44,798 nucleotides of DNA from Bacteroidales bacterium (GTDB taxonomy: Bacteria; Bacteroidota; Bacteroidia; Bacteroidales; UBA7960): contig SLSZ01000135.1 of the NCBI GenBank assembly GCA_007130125.1, forward strand, positions 1 through 44,798. Reading direction: 5' to 3'. Positions 36,913 through 44,798 of the stretch are shown here, one piece after another. The stretch's first letter is position 1, and the number at the start of each line of letters is the position of its first letter. The notes beneath the pieces were generated by a model. The model was not told the origin of the DNA. It worked only from the letters and a program-made list of their open reading frames with translations, and searched no databases. The position numbers were made by a program, and so were the translations under genes.

Positions 36913-39900
36913 TTGTTTATGGCTTTTAAAATTTGGAAATTAATGAGTAAGCTTTTTGTTGCAATATACACTTTCATTCGAAGGTTCAGAGTTATATTTC
37001 TTCTGGCAGTGATTGCTTTTGCTGTGTTTGCAACATTTAACATCAGGAATATTACATTATTCGATGATTTTAGTGCTGTTTTTCCCCAGAGTGACAAAAT
37101 TGAAATTTATAACGAAGTAATATCAAACTCGACAATCCTCGAACAGATAGTATTTAATGTTTACCAGAAGGATACCTTGCAGGAAGCTGATCCGGCACAA
37201 TTAACATCTGTTGCTGCTCAACTTGCCGACAGCATTGATTATTACCTTAAGCCTGATTATGTGAGGTCAATTACATCGGGTGTCGATGATCAACTATTCT
37301 TTGAAGCCTTTGAATTGTTTTATCAGTACCTGCCTTTTTATCTTGATAGTGCTGATTATCGAATGCTTGATAGTCTTATTACCTATGAAGGTATTGAAGC
37401 CAAGCTTGAAGAGAACCTGAGATCATTGATGTCACCAGTGTCAGTTGTTACACGTGATTTTTTACTACAGGATCCATTACATATTGTTTTGCCTAAGCTT
37501 GAAGTTTTGAAAGATGTCCAATTGGAGGAAGGGCTTGAGTTATACAATAACTACCTGGTTACTGAAGATAAACGTAATGCTTTATTCTTTGTGCTACCCC
37601 ATGATACGCACAGTACAGCGGAAAACGAATATTTTGTCAATGAGTTGGAAAGGATTACCGGCAATTTTGAAAAGACTTACCCTGACATAAAAATCAGCTT
37701 TTACGGTTCAGTGCCGGTTGCAATTGCCAATACCCGGCAGATAAAGGATGATATTAAGCTTACAGTGTCAATAGCCTTAGTACTGCTGGTTTTCTTAATG
37801 CTTTTCTTTTTCCAGCGGATTCAGAACATTTTGCTGATTTTTTTCCCTGCCGCTGTCGGAGGTGTTTTAGCATTGTTCTTTTTTGCTGTATTTAAACCTG
37901 AAATATCGGCTTTGTCACTTGCAATAGGTTCAGTGCTGCTGGGAATCACCATTGACTTTTCTTTACATTTCCTTACACACCATAAGCACTCCGGCTCATC
38001 AAAAAAGACACTTAAAGCTATATCCGAGCCTGTTTTAATGAGTGGTTTTACAACAACAACAGCTTTCTTATGCCTGTTATTTATTACATCACCGGCTTTG
38101 CAAGACCTTGGTATATTTGCATCAGTTGCCGTTATGGGGGCAGCATTAGGTGCGTTGGTTTTTTTGCCACATATGGTAAATGATAAAAAGGTGCCAGGTA
38201 AAAAGCTTTATCGCCACACTATAATTGAGAAAGCTGCTGCTTTTGAACTGCATGCAGTTAAACCCCTGGTAATTGCCATATTGCTTATATCTGCATTTTT
38301 GTTGTATTTTGCACAATATACAAGCTTTGAAGAAGATCTGGAAAAGTCGGGTTACCTTTCGGAAGAGCTGGCTGAAGCTGATGAAAGGTTGAAAAAGATC
38401 TCCGATATAACCGAAACGACAATATATGTCATAGCTGAAGGAGAAACACTGGATGAATGCCTCCAGCATAACAGGGAGATCGTTAATGAGCTGCAACACC
38501 TGCAAAGTGAAAGTGTTTTCGAATCTTATTATTCAGTATCACGAATTATTCCTTCAGAAAAATTACAACAAGAAAAAATTGAGAAGTGGAATGACTTTTG
38601 GACAGATGAGAAGATTAGTAAAGCTAAATCTATTATGCGTGAAGCAGGAGGAAAGCTTCATTTCAACGAAAAAGCCTACCGGGGATTTTTCCGGATGATA
38701 GAAAAGGATTATGAAATTTTACCGCCGCACACTATTGCTAAAAAGCTGGGGCTTATAACTGAGAACTTTATCATTCACACACCAAGCCGTGTGATGGTTG
38801 CAAATCTGATAAAAGCCGATACTGACGAAATATCGGATGCTATTAAAGAGCATCTGGCCAAAAAAGAAAATACTCTCGTATTTGATAAAAAATCATTAGC
38901 TGAAAGTCTTTTTGATATTCTTAAACATGATTTCAACAGATTTATAGCGGCTTCTCTCGTAGTAGTTTTTTTGATTATACTGATATTTTTCGGCAGGATC
39001 GAACTGGCAATAATTACTTTCCTGCCGATGGCGCTAAGCTGGGGTTGGACTATCGGTATAATGGGCTTATTTGATATTAAGTTCAATATTTTTAATGTCG
39101 TTATTTCGGCATTTATTTTTGGGTTGGGGGTTGATTATTCAATATTTATTTCAAAAGGATTATTACAAAAGCATAAGTTTGGGGCTGACAATATCATTTC
39201 CTATAAAAGCTCAATATTATTGTCATGCCTCAGTACATTGATAGGGGTTGGTGTTTTGATATTTGCAAAACATCCTGCATTAAAATCAATAGCATTACTT
39301 TCTCTTATAGGTATAAGTTCCGTTGTGTTAATTGCATTTACATTACAACCGTTTTTGTTTGATAAAGCTTTTTATTATAAGGGTAAGCCACGTAAGAATC
39401 CGGTGAATCTTTATCAGTTTATGGTATCATCATTGGGTTTCTTTTCTTTTGGTGTAGTTGCCCTGTTTTTATCTGCATTAGTGCCGTTTTTTAAGGTATT
39501 CCCGGCAAAAAAAGTAAGGAAGAGGGCAGCTTATAAACGGCTGATATGCTCGGCTTGCAAGGTTATTATTTCAATTTCATGGTTTTATAGCCCCAAGAGA
39601 TCGTTCGAACTTGATAAAAGCACTTTTGACAAATCGTCAATTATAATATCCAACCACCAGTCTGTAATGGACTTGTTGTTATATCTGTCACTTTCGCCAA
39701 AAATAGTCATGCTTGTAAAAGATTGGGTCTGGAACAATTTTTATTTCGGGCGGGTTGTCAGATATGCCGGCTTTATCAATGTTGAAGAAGAATATAAAGA
39801 GACGTTACCTGCCCTGCAAAAAGCGCTTGATGATGGTAATTCAATACTGATTTTTCCCGAGGGTACAAGGACAAGAACGGGTAAGATCAGGAGATTTCAT

Positions 39901-40797
39901 AAAGGAGCTTTTTACTTTGCCGAACAGCTAAAAGCTGATATTACCGCAATACTTCTGCACGGTTATTATGAAGTGCTTCCGGCAGGTACTTTTATACTTG
40001 ATCCCTATCCTGTAAATGTTCGTCTGCTTGGAAGGTTTAGGTATGATGAGCTTGGAGACAATTACTCTGTGAGAGCAAAAGCAATGTGCAGGCTCTATCG
40101 TAAAGAATATAGAAAGTTGTTTGAAACGGAAAGGAGGACATTTTTCTACAAAACTGAACTCATTAACAAGTACAAGTTTAAAGGCCCTGTTATTGAATAT
40201 TATGTTAAAATAAAGCTTAGACTGGAAAATAATTACGAACTGTATGATGAAATTATACCGCGCAGCGCAAAAATCTTTGATGCCGGTTGTGGATATGGAA
40301 TGCTCACAAATATGCTGTCGCTCACAGGAAAGGATCGATATATCAAAGGAGTTGATTATGATAGAGAAAAAATAGAATTTGCTAAGAATACAGTATCTTT
40401 TGATCAGAAAAATATTGATTTTGAATGTGTTGATATTGCAGAATATGAGCCTGAATATTATGATGTTTTTATACTATTCGATGTGCTGCATTACATACCT
40501 GAAAGCTCGCAAAAAGCAGTTATTGAAAAATTTATTGCAAAGCTTAACCAGTCCGGCATGATCATTATTAGGGAAGGGAATAAAGACATCAAAAGCAAAC
40601 ATTTTATGACACGCGTCTCCGAGTTTTTCTCCACTGGTCTGGGATTTAACAAAGCAAAAGCCAAGCTTTCGTTTATTTCCGGTTCACTTTTGAAAAAAAT
40701 AGCAGATGAAAATAACATGTCTTTTGAGGTCATTGCATCCGAAAAAAGAACATCGAATCAGGTATTTGTTTTTAAAAAAAATAATCAAAAAAATTGA
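36913..40797 (+). CDS. Trifunctional MMPL/RND exporter - lysophospholipid-type acyltransferase - class I SAM methyltransferase
   Basis: 1294 aa: two RND-like TM bundles (IALVLLVFLMLFFFQRI..., LVVVFLIILIFFGRI...); 'NHQSVMDLLLYL' (HX4D) and 'IFPEGTRTRTGKIRRF'; 'IFDAGCGYGMLTNMLSL' methyltransferase motif I. Confidence 0.92.
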   Translation: MFMAFKIWKLMSKLFVAIYTFIRRFRVIFLLAVIAFAVFATFNIRNITLFDDFSAVFPQSDKIEIYNEVISNSTILEQIVFNVYQKDTLQEADPAQLTSVAAQLADSIDYYLKPDYVRSITSGVDDQLFFEAFELFYQYLPFYLDSADYRMLDSLITYEGIEAKLEENLRSLMSPVSVVTRDFLLQDPLHIVLPKLEVLKDVQLEEGLELYNNYLVTEDKRNALFFVLPHDTHSTAENEYFVNELERITGNFEKTYPDIKISFYGSVPVAIANTRQIKDDIKLTVSIALVLLVFLMLFFFQRIQNILLIFFPAAVGGVLALFFFAVFKPEISALSLAIGSVLLGITIDFSLHFLTHHKHSGSSKKTLKAISEPVLMSGFTTTTAFLCLLFITSPALQDLGIFASVAVMGAALGALVFLPHMVNDKKVPGKKLYRHTIIEKAAAFELHAVKPLVIAILLISAFLLYFAQYTSFEEDLEKSGYLSEELAEADERLKKISDITETTIYVIAEGETLDECLQHNREIVNELQHLQSESVFESYYSVSRIIPSEKLQQEKIEKWNDFWTDEKISKAKSIMREAGGKLHFNEKAYRGFFRMIEKDYEILPPHTIAKKLGLITENFIIHTPSRVMVANLIKADTDEISDAIKEHLAKKENTLVFDKKSLAESLFDILKHDFNRFIAASLVVVFLIILIFFGRIELAIITFLPMALSWGWTIGIMGLFDIKFNIFNVVISAFIFGLGVDYSIFISKGLLQKHKFGADNIISYKSSILLSCLSTLIGVGVLIFAKHPALKSIALLSLIGISSVVLIAFTLQPFLFDKAFYYKGKPRKNPVNLYQFMVSSLGFFSFGVVALFLSALVPFFKVFPAKKVRKRAAYKRLICSACKVIISISWFYSPKRSFELDKSTFDKSSIIISNHQSVMDLLLYLSLSPKIVMLVKDWVWNNFYFGRVVRYAGFINVEEEYKETLPALQKALDDGNSILIFPEGTRTRTGKIRRFHKGAFYFAEQLKADITAILLHGYYEVLPAGTFILDPYPVNVRLLGRFRYDELGDNYSVRAKAMCRLYRKEYRKLFETERRTFFYKTELINKYKFKGPVIEYYVKIKLRLENNYELYDEIIPRSAKIFDAGCGYGMLTNMLSLTGKDRYIKGVDYDREKIEFAKNTVSFDQKNIDFECVDIAEYEPEYYDVFILFDVLHYIPESSQKAVIEKFIAKLNQSGMIIIREGNKDIKSKHFMTRVSEFFSTGLGFNKAKAKLSFISGSLLKKIADENNMSFEVIASEKRTSNQVFVFKKNNQKN

Positions 40798-40841
40798 AAA
40801 TACACTTGTGTTAAGTTGCCTGTTTTTAATCAGTACAATAC

Positions 40842-42338
40842 ATGAAAAAATATGACATAGTAGTTATCGGTGCAGGCCTGGGAGGTTTGATCACATCAAC
40901 TATTCTTTCTCGTGAAGGCTATTCTGTGTGCGTTTTAGAAAAAGGCGTGCAGATCGGTGGAGCAATCCAGTCTTTTTCACGTGATAATGTTACTTTCGAT
41001 GTTGGTGCGCATTATGTAGGAGGGCTTGAACAAGGGCAAAACCTTAACCAAATATTGCGTTTCCTAAATGTTAAGGATAAGCTGAAACTCAAAAAGCTTG
41101 ACGTTGATGCCTATGATAAAATAACTTTTCTGGATCAAAATAAAGAATACCCACATTCACAGGGATTTGAAAATTTTAAAGAAAACCTTTTGGAATTTTT
41201 CCCTGCAGAAAAAAAAGCTGTTGACAAATATATTGAAACGGTAATAAACCTTGTTAATGATTTTCCTCTATTTAAGTTGAGTGAAGGAGAATACTCATTG
41301 TTTTCTTCAAAACATCAAAATATATCGGTGGGAAATTATTTGGATTCAATTACTGAAGATGAGAACTTAAAAAATGTTTTGGCAGGAAACAATTTGCTGT
41401 ATGCAGGGGAGCAATATTCTACTCAATTATCTGTACAAGGACTGATTCACTATTCTTATCTTGAAAGTGCTTACCGCTTTGTAGGAGGAACATCAAAGCT
41501 TGCTCATGCCCTGGCTGACGAAATAACTGCGAATGGCGGTGAGATACTTGTTAAGTCGGAAGTAAAAAGGTTTGAATTAGAAAATGGCAAGATTGATAGT
41601 GTTGTTGTCAATGAAGGGGAAAAGGTGTTAGGTAAACATTTCATTTCGAACATGCACCCAACGCGTACCTTTGAAATGATTGATGAACAGGAGGTAAGAA
41701 AATCATATTACAGGCGAATTGTTAATCTTGAAAACACAATATCGGTGTTTTCTGTTTATGGCATTTTAAAACCTAATAGCTTTCCATTTCTGAACTCAAA
41801 TCATTACATCTTTAGAGAAAATAATGTTTGGGGTGTTGATAATTATGATAAACAGCAATGGCCTAGCATGAGCATGTTCCTTACGCAGCCTGTTCCCGGA
41901 AATGATAGATACGCAAAGGGGTTCACTGCTTTAGCCTATATGAAGTTTGATGAAGTTATGAAATGGAAAAATACTGTAGTCGGTAGTCGTGGTGATGATT
42001 ATTATGAGTTTAAAAAATTAAAGGCCCAGAAAGTATTGGATCTGGTTGAAAAAAAGTTTCCCGGTTTACGTGACTCTATAAGCAATGTATACAGCTCCTC
42101 ACCCTTGACATACCGTGATTATACAGGCACTGTTGATGGTTCTCTCTACGGAGTTGTCAGGAATGTTGATAGTCACATGGAAAACCTTGTGCTTCCTGAT
42201 ACTAAGATCCCAAATCTTTTGTTTACAGGACAAAATACTACCATGCATGGTGTTATTGGTGTGGCAATAGGTTCATTGCTCGTATGCTCCAAGTTTTTAG
42301 GAATGAAGTACCTGGTGGATAATATTAATAAAGCCTGA
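40842..42338 (+). CDS. NAD(P)/FAD-dependent oxidoreductase (CrtI/phytoene-desaturase-like)
   Basis: 'YDIVVIGAGLGGLITSTILSREGYSVCVLEKGVQIGGAIQSF' dinucleotide-binding motif; C-terminal 'NLLFTGQNTTMHGVIGVAIGSLLVC'. Confidence 0.92.
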   Translation: MKKYDIVVIGAGLGGLITSTILSREGYSVCVLEKGVQIGGAIQSFSRDNVTFDVGAHYVGGLEQGQNLNQILRFLNVKDKLKLKKLDVDAYDKITFLDQNKEYPHSQGFENFKENLLEFFPAEKKAVDKYIETVINLVNDFPLFKLSEGEYSLFSSKHQNISVGNYLDSITEDENLKNVLAGNNLLYAGEQYSTQLSVQGLIHYSYLESAYRFVGGTSKLAHALADEITANGGEILVKSEVKRFELENGKIDSVVVNEGEKVLGKHFISNMHPTRTFEMIDEQEVRKSYYRRIVNLENTISVFSVYGILKPNSFPFLNSNHYIFRENNVWGVDNYDKQQWPSMSMFLTQPVPGNDRYAKGFTALAYMKFDEVMKWKNTVVGSRGDDYYEFKKLKAQKVLDLVEKKFPGLRDSISNVYSSSPLTYRDYTGTVDGSLYGVVRNVDSHMENLVLPDTKIPNLLFTGQNTTMHGVIGVAIGSLLVCSKFLGMKYLVDNINKA

Positions 42339-42361
42339 GGTTTTCTTCAAATATCTCTATA

Positions 42362-43120
42362 TTGATTTTGATAAATAATTTTAAAAATTCTTGTCACAAA
42401 AATCCTGTTAAAAACGACTGTATAATAAAAGCATCTGTTTTGGGAAAATTCGAAGATATATACAACGAAAACTATAATACCATGCTTGGTGTTGCGCGCA
42501 AAATGATAGGCAATGGTTATGATGCCGGCGATATAATACACGATGTTTTTATTGATTTCTTCGAAAAATGTGATGAGAGGACAACAGTTGTGAAATATCC
42601 TAAAAGCTGGTTATATCGTGTTACTTTGAACAAGTGTGTTGATAGGTTAAGAAAAAGTAAAAACCATAAAGATATCGAGGATGTTCATGGTAAAACAGAC
42701 GAGAATGACCAGACGGAAATTTCAGAGAAAAAGGCTATTGTCAGCCTGGCACTGTCAAAACTAAAAACAAATGAAAGAGAATTGGCAGTTCTGTATAGTG
42801 AGGGGTTATCTTATAAAGAAATTGCCGGAATTGCCGGCATAAAACTTTCTTCAGTGGGAAAAATGCTGTCGCGCACATTAAAAAAAATTGAGCAGGTACT
42901 ATGCCTTTCGCAAAACCCCTGGGAAGAAGACATCCTCCTATTGTTGCAAATGTTGGTGACGAACTTGTTGTGGCTATTCCTGAAACAGGGGAAATACTCA
43001 TCTATGACCTGGATGGAAAACTTCTGTCAAAACAGAACATTGACTGGGCAAAAGATTATGTTTCAGTGGAGGAACAGAAAGAGATTCAGCGCAATGCTAT
43101 TGAGAGGTACCGTAATATAA
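42362..43120 (+). pseudogene. ECF sigma-70 factor whose 3' end reads out of frame into a beta-propeller remnant
   Basis: Sigma region 2 (YNTMLGVARKMIGNGYDAGDIIHDVFIDFFEKCD) and region 4 (LKTNERELAVLYSEGLSYKEIAGIAGIKLSSVGKMLSRTLKKIEQVL) up to ~42900; the following ~73 codons are the shifted frame of the 42901..43506 ORF. Confidence 0.6.
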
Positions 43121-43506
43121 AGGAACCGCGTTTTGTGGAATGGGCATCCCCGGAAGAAAACCGTGCCGCACGTGATTATCTTGTGCGGGAGATGGAAAAA
43201 GACCTTGAAAAAATAAGCAAGCCAATACGTATGCCGTTTTTTTCAACCCTTATCCAAGACTCCGATGACAACCTGCTGTTTTTTGAGTTTCCAAAAGAAG
43301 AAGGAGCTAATAAGTTCAATGTATGGGTTTACCAGGATGGCGGGCAATTTGTAGCACAAAGCAGCTTCCATGTTGAAGGGTATGAGCTTGAAATTAAAAA
43401 CTCTAAAATGGCGTTTCATGATGGGTATTTGTATGCGCTGGTAAAGAAAAAAGGAGCTGAAGGCGTACCGCTAAGGGTAATGAGGTTTGAACTTAAAGGA
43501 CAATAA
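42901..43506 (+). pseudogene. C-terminal fragment of a 6-bladed beta-propeller-type protein (N-terminus missing)
   Basis: 'IVANVGDELVVAIPETGEILIYDLDGKLLSK', 'FNVWVYQDGGQFV', 'MAFHDGYLYALVKK' blade-like repeats; no signal peptide; in-frame TGA at 42889-42891 just upstream. Confidence 0.55.
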
Positions 43507-43554
43507 TGCCGGGATGTTAGAATATCTAAAATAAAACTCATCAGACTTTTCTTT

Positions 43555-43610
43555 AGGTGCAGAGCAACGTGACATAAAATCATCTTTTAATATCACGGTG
43601 CTCTGCACCT
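43555..43610. repeat. Inverted REP pair (BIME-like) with 18-bp arms
   Basis: AGGTGCAGAGCAACGTGA (43555-43572) vs TCACGGTGCTCTGCACCT (43593-43610): 17/18 complementary. Confidence 0.85.
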
Positions 43611-43828
43611 TTTGTTTAGCGAAGGTTGCATATTTGGCTGCAAATATCACGGTGCTCTGCACCTTTTATTTAGTAGGGAGAGCATTTTTGGCTACTTACA
43701 AATATTACGGTGCTCTGCACCTATTAGTTAACGGCGGCTGCATCTTTAGCTACAAATGTTGCTATGCTATGCACCTTTTAGTTAATGGCAGCTGCATCTT
43801 TGGCTGCAAATACTTGGTGTTCTGCATC
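43597..43828. repeat. Left tandem array of ~54-bp REP units (GGTGCTCTGCACC ...)
   Basis: Palindrome at 43597, 43651, 43709, degenerate at ~43763 and 43816; spacings 54, 58, 54, 53; inter-palindrome sequence also conserved (GGCTGCATnTTTGGCTGCAAATnTTnC). Confidence 0.92.
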
Positions 43829-43905
43829 TCTTATTTAGCCACGTATGGTCATTCAGCGAACGTTTTTACTCCTATCGTTATTAAAATTGTAACAAACCTT
43901 TCTTA

Positions 43906-43972
43906 GGTGCAGCGCACCGGCTATATTTATAACATTGAATGTTAATAAAGACTATCTAAGGTGCAGCGCACC
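43906..43972. repeat. Two oppositely oriented REP copies GGTGCAGCGCACC, 54 bp apart, just upstream of the RAYT
   Basis: GGTGCAGCGCACC at 43906-43918 and 43960-43972; the AGGTGCAGCGCACCGTGACATAA context resembles 43555-43577. Confidence 0.9.
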
Positions 43973-43997
43973 GTGACATAAGTCATAGCATTTTATT

Positions 43998-44005
43998 TAT
44001 ATTTG
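43998..44005 (+). promoter_or_regulatory. Bacteroidetes -7-like element TATATTTG upstream of the RAYT
   Basis: Perfect TAnnTTTG, 30 bp before ATG 44036. Confidence 0.45.
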
Positions 44006-44035
44006 CATAGTTATTAACCCAAAAAACCTTTAACC

Positions 44036-44494
44036 ATGGCAAACACCTACACACAATTTTACGCTCATCTTATATTTTCTCCAAAAAACAGACAAGCCTT
44101 AATTAAAAAGGCCTGGAAAGACGATTTAGAGAAATATATTACAGGAATAGTTCAACAAAATGGCCATAAATTGCTTTCTATAGGCAGCATGCCTGACCAT
44201 ATTCACATCTTTATTGGATATAATGTAAATCAGCTAATTCCAGAGTTAGTTGAGAAAATAAAAACATCAAGTAATGCCTGGATAAAGAATAATAATCTTT
44301 CAAAGAGCAAATTTGAATGGCAGCGTGGCTATGGTGCTTTTTCGCATTCAAGATCCAATATAGACAGTGTAGTTAAATATGTTTTGAATCAGGAGCAGCA
44401 TCACAAGAAAATGACTTTCAAAGAAGAATATTTAGAAATTCTTAAAAAGAATGATGTTGATTATGAAGATAGATACCTTTTTGAATTTTTTTGA
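44036..44494 (+). mobile_element. Y1 (HUH) transposase, IS200/IS605-like; RAYT candidate
   Basis: 'MANTYTQFYAHLIFSPKNRQALI', HUH motif 'MPDHIHIFIGY', catalytic Tyr region 'SNIDSVVKYVLNQEQHHKKMTFKEEYLEILKKNDVDYEDRYLFEFF'. Confidence 0.93.
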
Positions 44495-44538
44495 GGTCAT
44501 AGGGGTTTTTATTAATATAATTGTACTAAAAATGTTGC

Positions 44539-44659
44539 GGTGCTCTGCACCTATTAATTAGCTACGGCTGCATGTTTGGCTACATATGTTGCGGTGCTCT
44601 GCACCTATTACTTAGAGGAGGCTGCATATTTGGCTGCAAATGTTACGGTGCTCTGCACC
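44539..44659. repeat. Right tandem array of 54-bp REP units
   Basis: GGTGCTCTGCACC at 44539, 44593, 44647 (spacing 54, 54), same inter-palindrome sequence as the left array. Confidence 0.92.
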
Positions 44660-44705
44660 TTTTTTTTGATTTTTTACAGGGTTTTGATTTTTATATTTGG
44701 GATTT

Positions 44706-44739
44706 ACCCTGTTAAATGTAATTTTGTATTTAACAGGGT
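44706..44739. repeat. Perfect 12-bp inverted repeat
   Basis: ACCCTGTTAAAT (44706-44717) / ATTTAACAGGGT (44728-44739), 10-nt loop. Confidence 0.9.
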
Positions 44740-44798
44740 GAATTTTGAACTTTGAAGTCTGAACTTTGGATTTTTAATTACTTATTTAGCCCCATGTA

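Noticed and set aside
43598-43906. 102-aa ORF in the ORF track
   Set aside because: It is made entirely of translated REP repeat units (repeating LCTF/AANITVLCTF pattern); explained by tandem repeats rather than a gene.
43597-44659. Possible CRISPR array
   Set aside because: The ~54-bp units are conserved throughout, including the 'spacer' part, and carry a REP palindrome next to a Y1 transposase; no Cas genes.

Overview
AT-rich Bacteroidetes-type chromosomal window (T9SS/CHU_C C-terminal domain, TonB receptor with STN domain, TAnnTTTG-like promoter elements). From left to right: (i) the 3' end of a gene for a probable outer-membrane protein; (ii) a four-gene TonB receptor / DUF4249 lipoprotein / MG2-plug protein operon; (iii) housekeeping and accessory genes: P1 peptidase, GNAT-nitrilase fusion, S41 protease, AbgT transporter, CUB/P-domain T9SS protein, PemK-type toxin-antitoxin, flavin reductase, DUF5686 protein; (iv) a ~21 kb, nearly all plus-strand flexirubin / aryl-polyene + dialkylresorcinol-type cluster (DarA-like, DarB-like KAS, BtrH-like, ABC exporter, thioesterase, KAS, truncated KAS-like protein, ACP, KAS, chain-length factor, deacetylase, LolA, lipoprotein, hotdog protein, GT2-DUF2062, MMPL-acyltransferase-methyltransferase fusion, CrtI-like oxidoreductase); (v) an ECF sigma factor ORF running out of frame into a headless beta-propeller remnant; (vi) a RAYT (REP-associated Y1 transposase) flanked by ~54-bp-period arrays of GGTGC-N3-GCACC palindromes. 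Most interesting: the REP/RAYT architecture, the sigma/propeller scar, the non-canonical KAS and hotdog proteins in the pigment cluster, and a tandem pair of TGTTC-N6-GAACA palindromes 20 bp apart near the left end. All family calls are by eye; no searches were run.
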